DNA of 19,472 nt from positions 1-19,472 of the forward strand of contig CAUBIP010000026.1 of NCBI GenBank assembly GCA_958436045.1. The letters run 5' to 3'. This DNA comes from an uncultured Oscillospiraceae bacterium. Lineage in GTDB: Bacteria > Bacillota > Clostridia > Oscillospirales > Oscillospiraceae. Position 1 is the first letter of the stretch. Every line of letters begins with the position of its first letter. Positions 6,606-14,392 of the stretch are shown here, one piece after another. A model generated the notes under the pieces. It ran no database searches. It saw only the letters and a program-made list of their open reading frames with translations, and was not told the DNA's origin. The position numbers were made by a program, and so were the translations under genes.

Positions 6606-7574
6606 TCACTCCGCCTTGCGCTCCTTGGACTTATCCATGTAGACCGCGCCGACGATCACAAGGCCGGAGATGATGGTCTGCCAGTGGACGGAGATATTCA
6701 AAATCTGCAGGCCGCAGGTCAGCATGCCGAGGATCAGCGCGCCGACGAAGGTATTGAGCACCTTCCCCTTGCCGCCGGACAGGGAGATCCCGCCGATGAC
6801 GCAGGAGGCGATGGCGTCCATCTCGTAGCCGGAGCCGGTATTGGGGTCCGCGACGAACAGACGGCTCAGCAGCATCAGACCGGCGATCGCAGAGAAGACA
6901 CCGGCCAGGACATAGACGCCGACCTCCAACTGCTTGACCTTGACGCCGGACAGCTTCGCGGCCTTGACGTTGCCGCCCAGGGCATAGACCCGGCGGCCGA
7001 AGCGGGTGTAGGTCATGACGAAGAAGATCAGTGCATACAGCACGATCACATACAAAATGGAAATGGGCATGGAACCGAAGAGCTTGGTGCCCATGATATT
7101 TGCCAGGGGAACCGGGAGACCGGTGATGGATTTGCCGCCGTTGGTCAGATAGGCCAAGCCGCGGGCGATATTCATCGTGCCCAGGGTGGCGATAAAGGCC
7201 GGGACCTTGCCGCAGCTGATGATCACGCCGTTCACCAGGCCGATGAGCGCGCCGGCTGCCAGGCCGATCAAAAAGGCGACTGCGATCGGCACGCCGTTCT
7301 TAATAAACAGGGCGGCAAAAATGCCGACAAAGCCGATGACGGAGCCAGCGGAAAGGTCGATGCCGCCGGTCAGAATGACCAGGGAAGCGCCGATGGCCAC
7401 AACGGCCACACAGCTGGACTGGGAAATGATATTCTGGATGTTCCGCAGGGTCAAAAAGTCCTTCCCGGCGATTTTACAGACGATCGTAAAGCAGATCAGA
7501 ATAAGCACCGCGCCGATGTACAGGGCAAAGGAGGAAACATCTACTTTCTTTTTCGCGACGGTTTCGTTTTTCAT
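6606..7574 (-). CDS. Sugar ABC transporter permease (RbsC-like)
   Basis: 322 aa, usual length for the RbsC/XylH/AraH family, whose members dimerise as the membrane channel. Strongly hydrophobic with about eight to ten helices. Family marks are LVILTGGIDLSAGSVIGF (~66-82) and the ATPase-contact region PAFIATLGTMNIARGL (~125-140), with GGISLSGGKG near the C-terminal third. The start has an AGAGGAG site which overlaps the end of the ATPase gene region (gap 15 nt), indicating coupled translation. It works with the ATPase upstream and the binding lipoprotein downstream. C-terminal residues KSKERKAE are cytosolic and basic. Confidence 0.93.
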   Translation of the reverse strand: MKNETVAKKKVDVSSFALYIGAVLILICFTIVCKIAGKDFLTLRNIQNIISQSSCVAVVAIGASLVILTGGIDLSAGSVIGFVGIFAALFIKNGVPIAVAFLIGLAAGALIGLVNGVIISCGKVPAFIATLGTMNIARGLAYLTNGGKSITGLPVPLANIMGTKLFGSMPISILYVIVLYALIFFVMTYTRFGRRVYALGGNVKAAKLSGVKVKQLEVGVYVLAGVFSAIAGLMLLSRLFVADPNTGSGYEMDAIASCVIGGISLSGGKGKVLNTFVGALILGMLTCGLQILNISVHWQTIISGLVIVGAVYMDKSKERKAE

Positions 7575-7589
7575 GCGTCTTTTCTCCTC

Positions 7590-9062
7590 TCAAAATGCGT
7601 AAGACAAAACTTTTTCCTGGGTCGTGGAGGCGTCGTTTTCCAGGACGGTACGCAGCGCGCCTTCTCTCATCACAGCGATCCGGTCGCTGAGCCGGATGAC
7701 CTCCACCAGGTCGGAGGAGACCAGGATGATACTCGCCCCGTTTTTGACAAGCTCCAGCATGATCTCGTAGATCTCATCCCGGGCGCCGACGTCGATGCCG
7801 CGGGTTGGCTCGTCAAAGATATAGACATCCGCCTGAGAGAGCAGCCACTTGGCGATGACGACCTTCTGCTGGTTGCCGCCGGAGAGCTCCTCCTCGGCCA
7901 TGTCCGCGTTGTACGCTTTGATCTTCAGCTTTTTGATGTAATCCGCAGTGACGGTGCGCAGCTTACTCTTATGGACCAGGGGCTTTCCGAGCTTGTCCAG
8001 GTTCGGCAGGCTGACATTTTCAAACAGCGGGTGGATCAGCACCAGGCCCTCGCCCTTGCGGTCCTCACTGAGATAGACAACGCCGCGTTTGGCCGTCTCG
8101 GCCACGCTGGTGGGCAGTTCCTTGCCCAGATACTTGATGCTGCCGGTATGGCGGTACGCACCGATGATGCACTTGGCGATCTCGCTGCGGCCCGCGCCAA
8201 CCAGGCCCGAGAAGCCGAGAATCTCGCCCTTGTGCAGGTCGAAGGAGACATGCTTGACCCGGTTCCTGTAGCACAGGTCCCGGACCTCCAGGACGACCTC
8301 GTCCGTCCGGCCGGGGTTTGCGACCTTCTCAAAGCTGATATCGCGGCCGACCATCATGCGGGTCAGCCCGGCCTCGGTGATATCATCAATGTTTTGTGTC
8401 CCGACATAGCAGCCGTCGCGCAGGACGGTGATGCGGTCGCCGATTTCAAAGAGCTCCGCCATACGATGGGAGATATAGATGATGCCCATGCCATTGGCCC
8501 GCAGCTCCTTGATGGTTTTGAAGAGGATCTCGACCTCCTTATCGGTGATGGAGGCCGTCGGCTCATCCAGGACCAAGACCTTGGCATTGTTGGAAATCGC
8601 CTTGGCGATCTCGACCATCTGCTGCTGGGCGATGCTCAAGGTCCCAACCAGGGTCCGGGGATCGACCTTCAGGCCGACGATATCCAGATACCGCTGCGTC
8701 TCCTGAATCTGCCGTTTGCGGTCAAAACAGATGCCCTTGGTAAATTCCTTGCCGATGAAAACATTTTCATAGATGGGCAGGTCCGGTATCATGTTCAGCT
8801 CCTGGTACACGACACTGACGCCCGCCTGAATGCTTTTGGACGGCGAATTATTGACCAGCGGCTTGCCATCAAGGATGATCTCGCCGCTCTCCAGGGAATA
8901 CGCGCCGGACAGGATCTTGATGAGGGTAGATTTCCCAGCGCCGTTTTCGCCCAGGAGACAGTGTACCTCTCCCCTGCGCACATCAAAATTCACATCGCTC
9001 AGAACCTGAATCCCATGGAAGCTCTTCCCAATGTGCTTCATTTCCAGAACTTTTTCGCTCAC
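7590..9062 (-). CDS. Sugar ABC transporter ATP-binding protein (RbsA-like, two ABC domains)
   Basis: 490 aa with two fused nucleotide-binding domains, the RbsA/MglA/XylG layout. Domain 1: Walker A GENGAGKST (38-46), signature LSIAQQQMV (142-150), Walker B VLVLDEPT (162-169), switch His199. Domain 2: degenerate Walker A GLVGAGRSE (286-294, Arg in place of the catalytic Lys, as usual here), signature LSGGNQQKV (393-401), Walker B YIFDEPT (414-420). The start codon is GTG with an AAAGGGG site 8 nt upstream; the next in-frame Met would cut into the first strand. Only 15 nt separate it from the kinase gene and 15 nt from the permease gene. Confidence 0.93.
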   Translation of the reverse strand: MSEKVLEMKHIGKSFHGIQVLSDVNFDVRRGEVHCLLGENGAGKSTLIKILSGAYSLESGEIILDGKPLVNNSPSKSIQAGVSVVYQELNMIPDLPIYENVFIGKEFTKGICFDRKRQIQETQRYLDIVGLKVDPRTLVGTLSIAQQQMVEIAKAISNNAKVLVLDEPTASITDKEVEILFKTIKELRANGMGIIYISHRMAELFEIGDRITVLRDGCYVGTQNIDDITEAGLTRMMVGRDISFEKVANPGRTDEVVLEVRDLCYRNRVKHVSFDLHKGEILGFSGLVGAGRSEIAKCIIGAYRHTGSIKYLGKELPTSVAETAKRGVVYLSEDRKGEGLVLIHPLFENVSLPNLDKLGKPLVHKSKLRTVTADYIKKLKIKAYNADMAEEELSGGNQQKVVIAKWLLSQADVYIFDEPTRGIDVGARDEIYEIMLELVKNGASIILVSSDLVEVIRLSDRIAVMREGALRTVLENDASTTQEKVLSYAF

Positions 9063-9077
9063 ACCGTATTCCCCTTT

Positions 9078-10553
9078 CTAAGCAAATCGCTTGCAGTATT
9101 CCTGCGCCAGGCTGCACAGATCCTGCTTTGGCTCGAAGCGCTTTGTCTCGATGCTGCTGCGCAGGATGCCGCGAATCTGCGAAATGGTGATGCCCGCCTC
9201 ATGCTGCGGCAGCTGCGCCGCAAGGCAGCCCAGAGACGTGCTCTCGTTGCTGCCGGTAATGACCGGGCGGGCCAGCACATCGGCGACCGTCTGATTCTGC
9301 AGCAGATTGCGGGAGCCGCCGCCTGCAATATAGACCGCCGGGAACCGCTTGCCCGCCAGCTTCTCCAGCGTTGCACAGACCTGGGCGTAGCTGCAGGCCA
9401 GAGATACCTGGTAGCTGCGGATGACCGTCGGCCAGCTTGCCGTGCCGGTCACGCCGCCGTGCTCCTGCAGGTCCGCGCGGATGGCGCCGCTCATGCTGGC
9501 GGGGTTGAAAAACCGCGCGGCATTGACATCAAAGAGCGGGATGCTGCCCGCATGCCCCTCCGCCATGGCGCTGAATTCGCTCCAGCCGATTTGCTCGCCG
9601 GTCTCCGCTTCGTATTCCAGCTTGAGCCGCTGATTGATAAACATCCCGGCATTGTTGCGCAGCAGTGTGATCTTGCCGAAGGCGCCGACCTCGTTGGTCA
9701 GGTTGCCCTGCAGGGCGATCTCATGGATGACCGGCTCCGGCAGCTCCGTCCCGACCAGGGACCAGGTGCCAGAGCTGACAAAGAGGAAGTCCTCCTCCGC
9801 CGCCGGAACGGCGAAGACCGCCGCCGCCGTATCGTGGGACGGCACGCAGACGACCGGGATCTCATAGGAAATGCCCAGCTCCCGGCAAATCGACGGCAGC
9901 ACATTGCCGATGACCGTGCCATGCTCCCCGATGGGGCAGAACAGGTCCTCCGAAATGCCAAACCGGCGGCACATGCTGGGGCTGACCCTTCTTGTGCGGG
10001 CGTCCATAAACTGGGTCGTGGAGAGCTCGCTGGGCTCGTTTCGCATCTGGCCGGTAAACATATAATTCAAAATATCCGGCACCATCAGCAGCTTATCCGC
10101 CGCCTGCAGCTTGTGGGGCATCCGCTTTTTCATCCCGGCCAGCAGATAGGCCGAGTTGATCTTATCGCAGACGATGCCGGTCTCCAGAAACATCTGCTTG
10201 CGCGCCGCCGCGTCAAACGCAGCAAGCTCGCGCTCGCCGATGGTATTCCGATAAGCCAGCGGCGCCCCCAGCGAATAGCCCTCGGCATCGTACAATCCGA
10301 AGTCCACCCCCCAGGTGCAGATACCCAGGGAGTCGATTTTATCCACGCGGCGCGCAGCCTCCCGCAGGCCCTGCTTCAGATTCTGGAAAATGGCCAGGAA
10401 ATCCCAGTAGAAGATCCCGTCCACCTCGATCATCTGGTTGGGCACCTGGCAGACCACGTCCATGGTGAGCCGTTCGCCGTCATAGCTGCCCAGCACCACG
10501 CGATAGGAGGAGTTGCCGCAATCAAATGCGACCATGTGCTTCATCGTTTTCAT
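9078..10553 (-). CDS. rhaB: FGGY-family carbohydrate kinase, rhamnulokinase-like
   Basis: 491 aa, normal for FGGY kinases, which phosphorylate a sugar with ATP across two actin-like domains. Rhamnulokinase-like marks are DCGNSSYRV near the N-terminus (11-19), TWGVDF (80-85), SHDTAAAVF (239-247, Asp241 as the likely base), SSGTWSLVG (260-268), NLTNEVG and the late AGGGSRN phosphate loop. By family knowledge it makes L-rhamnulose 1-phosphate, or a close ketose 1-phosphate such as fuculose-1-P, which suits the aldolase at the operon's end. No isomerase to make a ketose from an aldose is present. An AGAGGAAA site lies before the ATG. A second ATG three codons in is possible. Substrate identity is unproven. 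Confidence 0.85.
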   Translation of the reverse strand: MKTMKHMVAFDCGNSSYRVVLGSYDGERLTMDVVCQVPNQMIEVDGIFYWDFLAIFQNLKQGLREAARRVDKIDSLGICTWGVDFGLYDAEGYSLGAPLAYRNTIGERELAAFDAAARKQMFLETGIVCDKINSAYLLAGMKKRMPHKLQAADKLLMVPDILNYMFTGQMRNEPSELSTTQFMDARTRRVSPSMCRRFGISEDLFCPIGEHGTVIGNVLPSICRELGISYEIPVVCVPSHDTAAAVFAVPAAEEDFLFVSSGTWSLVGTELPEPVIHEIALQGNLTNEVGAFGKITLLRNNAGMFINQRLKLEYEAETGEQIGWSEFSAMAEGHAGSIPLFDVNAARFFNPASMSGAIRADLQEHGGVTGTASWPTVIRSYQVSLACSYAQVCATLEKLAGKRFPAVYIAGGGSRNLLQNQTVADVLARPVITGSNESTSLGCLAAQLPQHEAGITISQIRGILRSSIETKRFEPKQDLCSLAQEYCKRFA

Positions 10554-10633
10554 CGGCTGATTTCCTCTCCGTATCTCTCATTCTTCTTGCGCTTCTGTCT
10601 TGCTTTTCTCTTTTCATTCTATCTCATAACAAA

Positions 10634-11554
10634 TCATTGGATCCGCGCTGAAACGCCGTATTCTGCCGCCCAGGGCAAAATATGCTGCAACGCCTCGCGC
10701 TTGAGGGATTTTCCGTTGCCCATGGCGTAATCCCGGCCCAGGCCCGTGTACTTGGGCAGGCCCAGCCGGTGATAGGGCAGGAACACGACCTCGACCTGCC
10801 GCCTCTGCCCTGCCATATAGGCAAGGAAGCCGCGAATGGCCGCCTCGTCGTCATTGCAGCCCGGGATATAGGGATAGCGCACGGAAATATTGCCCGGGAA
10901 ATTTTCCAGCAGCCAGTGAAGATTTTCTAAAATCTGCCGGTTGTCGTGGCCGGTCAGGGCCTTGTGGCGGGCGGGGTCGATGTGCTTAAAATCATAGAAA
11001 AACGCGTCCACCTGCGCTGCCGCCTGCTGCAGGCTCTCCAGCGGTACAAAGCCGCAGGTCTCGACCAGAGACGGCACCTGCTGCGCCCGCAGCGCCGCCG
11101 CAGCCTCGGTGAGGAACGCCGCCTGCAGAAGCGGCTCACCGCCGCTGAAGGTCACACCGCCGCCGCTGCGCAGGAAAAAGGCCTTGTCCTTCAAAACCTC
11201 CTGCACCAGGGCATCTACCGTGTATTTCATGCCCTGCAGCTTGCGGGCATTGATATAGCAGCCGCGCACACAGGCCAGACACAGGGTACACTTGGCGCGG
11301 TCCGTAATATAGCCATAGCCCTCCCGGCGGGAGATCGCCCCCTGGGGGCAGGTCTCGACGCACTGGCCACACTGCACGCACACGTTGCCAATGTGCATGA
11401 TCTCCGGCGCTGCCAGCTGCGATTCCGGGTTGGCGCACCATTTACAGCGCAGCCCGCAGCCCTTGAGGAAGACCACGGTACGAATGCCGGGCCCATCCTC
11501 GTTGCTGCCGCGCTCAATATTAAAGACGGTACCTTCTAACGCTGTATGCTCCAT
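10634..11554 (-). CDS. Glycyl radical enzyme activase (radical SAM, with ferredoxin-like insert)
   Basis: 306 aa from the ATG at 11554 (MEHTALEG), preferred over upstream in-frame codons because GAAGGAAG lies just before it and the family N-terminus (GTVFNIERGS..DGPGIRT) starts there. It uses S-adenosylmethionine to place the radical on the partner enzyme's glycine. Cys33, Cys37 and Cys40 (CGLRCKWC) bind the SAM cluster; GGEP (139-142 region) contacts SAM. An inserted domain holds two CxxCxxCxxxC clusters (59-69 and 89-99), as in activases of dehydratase, lyase and decarboxylase types and unlike the short pyruvate formate-lyase activase. It lies 53 nt downstream of the glycyl radical enzyme gene, its obvious partner. 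Confidence 0.93.
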   Translation of the reverse strand: MEHTALEGTVFNIERGSNEDGPGIRTVVFLKGCGLRCKWCANPESQLAAPEIMHIGNVCVQCGQCVETCPQGAISRREGYGYITDRAKCTLCLACVRGCYINARKLQGMKYTVDALVQEVLKDKAFFLRSGGGVTFSGGEPLLQAAFLTEAAAALRAQQVPSLVETCGFVPLESLQQAAAQVDAFFYDFKHIDPARHKALTGHDNRQILENLHWLLENFPGNISVRYPYIPGCNDDEAAIRGFLAYMAGQRRQVEVVFLPYHRLGLPKYTGLGRDYAMGNGKSLKREALQHILPWAAEYGVSARIQ

Positions 11555-11574
11555 GGGTCTTGCTTCCTTCTTTC

Positions 11575-11596
11575 CCGGGGTGCAATGGTACCCCGG
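11575..11596 (-). other. Hairpin between glycyl radical enzyme and activase genes
   Basis: CCGGGGT/ACCCCGG, a 7-bp stem with an 8-nt loop, begins 11 nt after the enzyme's stop and ends just before the activase ribosome site. In the plus direction it is followed by six T, so it could stop antisense transcription. In the coding direction there is no T run, which suits an RNA-stability or processing element that lowers activase relative to enzyme. Confidence 0.5.
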
Positions 11597-11607
11597 TTTT
11601 TTCAGCA

Positions 11608-14028
11608 TCAAAGCTCCAGCTCGCTGCGGCTGATGACATCCTCCTGCACATCGGCAGCCAGGGTCGTGAACAGGGCGCTGTAGCCGGAGACGCGGACCAT
11701 CAGATCCTTGTATTTCTCAGGGTTCTTCTGGGCCTCGCGGTAGACCGCATTGCTCACAACATTGAACTGGATCTGCTCGCCGTATTTGTCGAAGAATACG
11801 CGGATCAGATCGCAGACCCGCTGCTTCTTTTCCCGGCTGTCCAGCGCGGACTTGAGCAGACGCATATTGAAGATCGCGCCCTTCTGAATCCACTGGGTGG
11901 GCAGCTTGGAGACAGACATCGTCGCAGCCGTTGCGCCGTTGCGCTCGCTGCCATTGGCCGGTGAAACACCGTTGTTGACCGGAGCGCCGTTTTTGCGGCC
12001 CTCCGGGGTGGCGCAGATGCTGCGGCCGAAGGCGACGTTGCCGCTGACCGGGCTCTGGCTGTAGGAGAAGCAGCAGGGCACCGGGCCCTTGCCGTACTTG
12101 GAGCTCTTATATTCATGACGCAGCGTCTTGCCGATGTAATTCTCGACGGCGACGGTCCAGCGATCGGCAGTGTCGTCATCGTTGCCGTACTTCGGAGCCT
12201 TGTTGAGCATCATCGCCTGGATCTGCGGGCCGGTGGGCGTCGTGGTCATATCCTCATAGTTGGTCTCGCAGGCGTGCAGGAGCTGCGCCATCGTCAAAAC
12301 CTTCTCGTCAAAGACGGCGTATGCAATGGCAGCCAGCGCATCGCCGGTGCTGATGGAGCCCGCGGTGGGGCCGCCGTCGACGGAGTAGATGGAGCCGCCC
12401 TCGACCAGGTCCATACCGCGGCCAATGCAGTCAGCGACCAGCGAGGCGCGGAAGGCGTTGATGTCCTTCTCGCAGTGAATTTCATCGTTGATATGCTCGC
12501 AGACCGGCAGCAGGTCCATAAAGTACCGCAGCTGGGTCAGATAATTCTCAAACACCTCATCCATATTCTTGCAGGATGCGAAGGGACGCGGCGGCGTGGC
12601 AAAGCGATAGCCGGTCTTGGTGTCCAAGCCGTCGTGCATGGCGATATCCAGCACCTTCTCGACGTTCAGCCACGGGCCCTTGGCCGCAAAGTCCCACTTG
12701 CCGGGGATGGACGCCTCGATGCAGCCATCGGGGACCCAGTTGACCAGGTCCTCCTCGTCGGTGATGCCAAGGTCCCGCAGGGTGCGCATAAAGGCCTTGT
12801 CGTTATAAAACGCCGGCTGGCCGCCCTGGTGCTTTTCCATCGCCTCCAGATTGCGGATGATAAACGCGTCGTCCGTGCCGTCAAAGACCTTGACGGAGAC
12901 CGACGGGGTGAACAGGCGGACATTCTCGCAGGCCTCGACGCAGAGGTAGGAGACCTCATTGACCGCGTCCTTATGGTCCGGCGTCTGGCCGCCGATGGCG
13001 ATATTGATAAACATCTGATAGCCAATGAAAAATTCGGTATCGGGCCAGGAGCGCAGCTTATTGAGCTCGTTGCACTTGATAAAGAAGGCTTCGACGATCT
13101 CCAGCGCCTCGTCCCGGGTGATGCGGCCTGCTTCCAGGTCCTGCTTCAGCAGCGGATACGTATACTGGTCAAAGCGGCCCAGGGAGATGGCATGGCCGTT
13201 GGACTCCAGATGCACCGCAAGCAAAATCATATAAATCGCCTGCACCGCCTCGTGGAACGTGCGGGCCGGATGCAGCGGCACGTGACGGCAGATCTCCGCC
13301 AGGACGCCAAGCTCCGCCTTACGCTTGGCGTCCTGACAGGCCTCCGCCTGGCGGGCGCATTCTGCAGCGATGCGGTTGGAGAAATTGACAACGGCTTCGT
13401 TGCTCTGCAGGGCTGCCTGCAGGAACCAGATCTTGCGGATATTGCCGGGCTCCTTGGGGTCCAGCTCCGCCAGGCGGGCGCGAATGCGGTCCATGACGTC
13501 CTCCAAGCCCTTGGTCACGACCAGGTTATAGTCGACGACCTCGTTGCCCAGGCCCGCGCCGGAGACCCATGTGTCGTCAATGACATTGGCGTCCCACGCT
13601 TCGTTGATCTCCTGCGGCAGGGAGCGGCGCAGCGCTTCATACAGGCTCTTGCCTTCCCAGTAGTCCACGCACTTCATAATGGCATCAACATCCTCGGGCG
13701 CCACATCGAAGCGGTCGCCGGGGCGCATATTGGGGAAATAGGGCTTCCCCTCCACCAGCTCGCTGCGGAGCCAGTCCGTGGAGTACTCGGGGTAAATGGG
13801 AGAGGATTTCGGCCACTGGGCCTGGTTGCCGACAATGAGCTCGCCCGCATTGACATAGACGCTCATCTGATCCAGTACATCATAAAATGCCTGGGAGCGG
13901 CGCAGTGCAATGGGCTTGCCCTCGCTCTTTTTCATGGATTCGGTAAAAATTACGCAGCGCTCCGGGCAAATGCGGGGCGTATCGTCATCAAACAGCTTTT
14001 GGCGAAGTAATTTTGTTCTTTCTGTCAT
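11608..14028 (-). CDS. Glycyl radical enzyme (PFL-like family, C-x-E type), substrate unknown
   Basis: 806 aa from the ATG at 14028, which follows GGAGGAGAAGG; the TTG six codons upstream overlaps that ribosome site and is unlikely. PFL-like domain fills most of the protein. The C-terminal glycyl radical domain includes ATPEGRKNGAP..NGVSPANG and RVSGYSALF with radical Gly782. Thiyl Cys436 and Glu438 lie in PDGCIEAS, the Cys-x-Glu pattern of dehydratases, C-N/C-S lyases and decarboxylases, unlike the Cys-Cys of pyruvate formate-lyase. By my from-memory alignment to glycerol/propanediol dehydratase, the positions of His164, Ser282 and Asp447 are Asn162, Ala280 and Lys450 here, while His279 is kept. 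So it is unlikely to be a standard diol dehydratase. First gene of the sugar operon, with a promoter and operator directly upstream. Confidence 0.92.
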   Translation of the reverse strand: MTERTKLLRQKLFDDDTPRICPERCVIFTESMKKSEGKPIALRRSQAFYDVLDQMSVYVNAGELIVGNQAQWPKSSPIYPEYSTDWLRSELVEGKPYFPNMRPGDRFDVAPEDVDAIMKCVDYWEGKSLYEALRRSLPQEINEAWDANVIDDTWVSGAGLGNEVVDYNLVVTKGLEDVMDRIRARLAELDPKEPGNIRKIWFLQAALQSNEAVVNFSNRIAAECARQAEACQDAKRKAELGVLAEICRHVPLHPARTFHEAVQAIYMILLAVHLESNGHAISLGRFDQYTYPLLKQDLEAGRITRDEALEIVEAFFIKCNELNKLRSWPDTEFFIGYQMFINIAIGGQTPDHKDAVNEVSYLCVEACENVRLFTPSVSVKVFDGTDDAFIIRNLEAMEKHQGGQPAFYNDKAFMRTLRDLGITDEEDLVNWVPDGCIEASIPGKWDFAAKGPWLNVEKVLDIAMHDGLDTKTGYRFATPPRPFASCKNMDEVFENYLTQLRYFMDLLPVCEHINDEIHCEKDINAFRASLVADCIGRGMDLVEGGSIYSVDGGPTAGSISTGDALAAIAYAVFDEKVLTMAQLLHACETNYEDMTTTPTGPQIQAMMLNKAPKYGNDDDTADRWTVAVENYIGKTLRHEYKSSKYGKGPVPCCFSYSQSPVSGNVAFGRSICATPEGRKNGAPVNNGVSPANGSERNGATAATMSVSKLPTQWIQKGAIFNMRLLKSALDSREKKQRVCDLIRVFFDKYGEQIQFNVVSNAVYREAQKNPEKYKDLMVRVSGYSALFTTLAADVQEDVISRSELEL

Positions 14029-14082
14029 AACCTTCTCCTCCGTCAATCCAAGATTTCTCCGCCCCGTGGGACGGTTTTACAA

Positions 14083-14097
14083 ATGTAACATGTTGCA
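14083..14097. promoter_or_regulatory. Putative LacI-type operator O1
   Basis: TGTAACATGTTGCA (14084-14097) is palindromic except for one pair, and includes the octamer ATGTAACA. It resembles a catabolite-response element with the central CG replaced by AT, so the adjacent LacI-family protein is a reasonable binder. It lies just downstream of the operon's predicted start site. Confidence 0.5.
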
Positions 14098-14111
14098 ATT
14101 CTTCTAATTCC

Positions 14112-14141
14112 ATATTAGACCCAAACGAGGACACGTGTCAA
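14112..14141 (-). promoter_or_regulatory. Promoter of the glycyl radical/sugar operon
   Basis: Minus strand: consensus TTGACA (14141-14136), 18-nt spacer, TAATAT (14117-14112). It would start RNA near 14105, about 75 nt before the first ATG. A 10-bp palindrome GACACGTGTC (14130-14139) overlaps the -35, and the operator-like palindrome at 14084-14097 sits just past the start site, where a repressor would block transcription. Confidence 0.65.
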
Positions 14142-14238
14142 TATTTACATAAGTTTCATCCACTTTTCGGAAATTATCCTCATATTTCCCGTCAATTCTT
14201 CGTTATTTTCTGGTTAATTTTCCTAGTTTCCCGAACTT

Positions 14239-14251
14239 AAATGTAACATTT
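14239..14251. promoter_or_regulatory. Putative LacI-type operator O2
   Basis: AAATGT-A-ACATTT, a perfect 13-bp palindrome containing the same ATGTAACA octamer (14241-14248), midway in the divergent intergenic region. Confidence 0.45.
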
Positions 14252-14324
14252 TTCATATTTCGATAAACTTTTATTGATAAAAAGTTAAATATATCTCAGT
14301 TTTTCAATATTTTTTCCCATAAAC

Positions 14325-14353
14325 TTTATTTTTTCAGAAGATTATGTTAAAAT
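14325..14353 (+). promoter_or_regulatory. Putative promoter of the LacI-family regulator gene
   Basis: TAAAAT at 14348-14353 matches a -10 at five of six positions, with a weak TTTATT (14325-14330) 17 nt upstream, in a very AT-rich stretch about 40 nt before the gene's ATG. The weak -35 makes this tentative. Confidence 0.4.
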
Positions 14354-14356
14354 CAT

Positions 14357-14371
14357 ATGTAACAATTACAT
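14357..14371. promoter_or_regulatory. Putative LacI-type operator O3
   Basis: ATGTAA-CAA-TTACAT, a perfect 15-bp palindrome containing the third ATGTAACA (14357-14364). It covers the predicted start of the regulator's own transcript, suggesting autoregulation. Confidence 0.5.
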
Positions 14372-14392
14372 TGTATGCGAGGAGATGCCGGT

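Noticed and set aside
6600..10730. A 1376-codon open frame on the plus strand opposite the permease, ATPase and kinase genes
   Set aside because: It is antisense to three clearly recognisable genes and to their spacers. It arises because GC-rich third positions remove stop codons from that frame; its translation (rich in D, Q, H, R) resembles no domain.
12115..14010. A 631-codon open frame on the plus strand inside the GRE gene
   Set aside because: Same cause: mirror frame of a well-supported gene, with no ribosome site and no recognisable domain.
14084..14097. Canonical catabolite-response element (CcpA site)
   Set aside because: The palindrome resembles a cre site but lacks the central CG, and related palindromes recur beside the divergent LacI gene, so a local operator is more likely.
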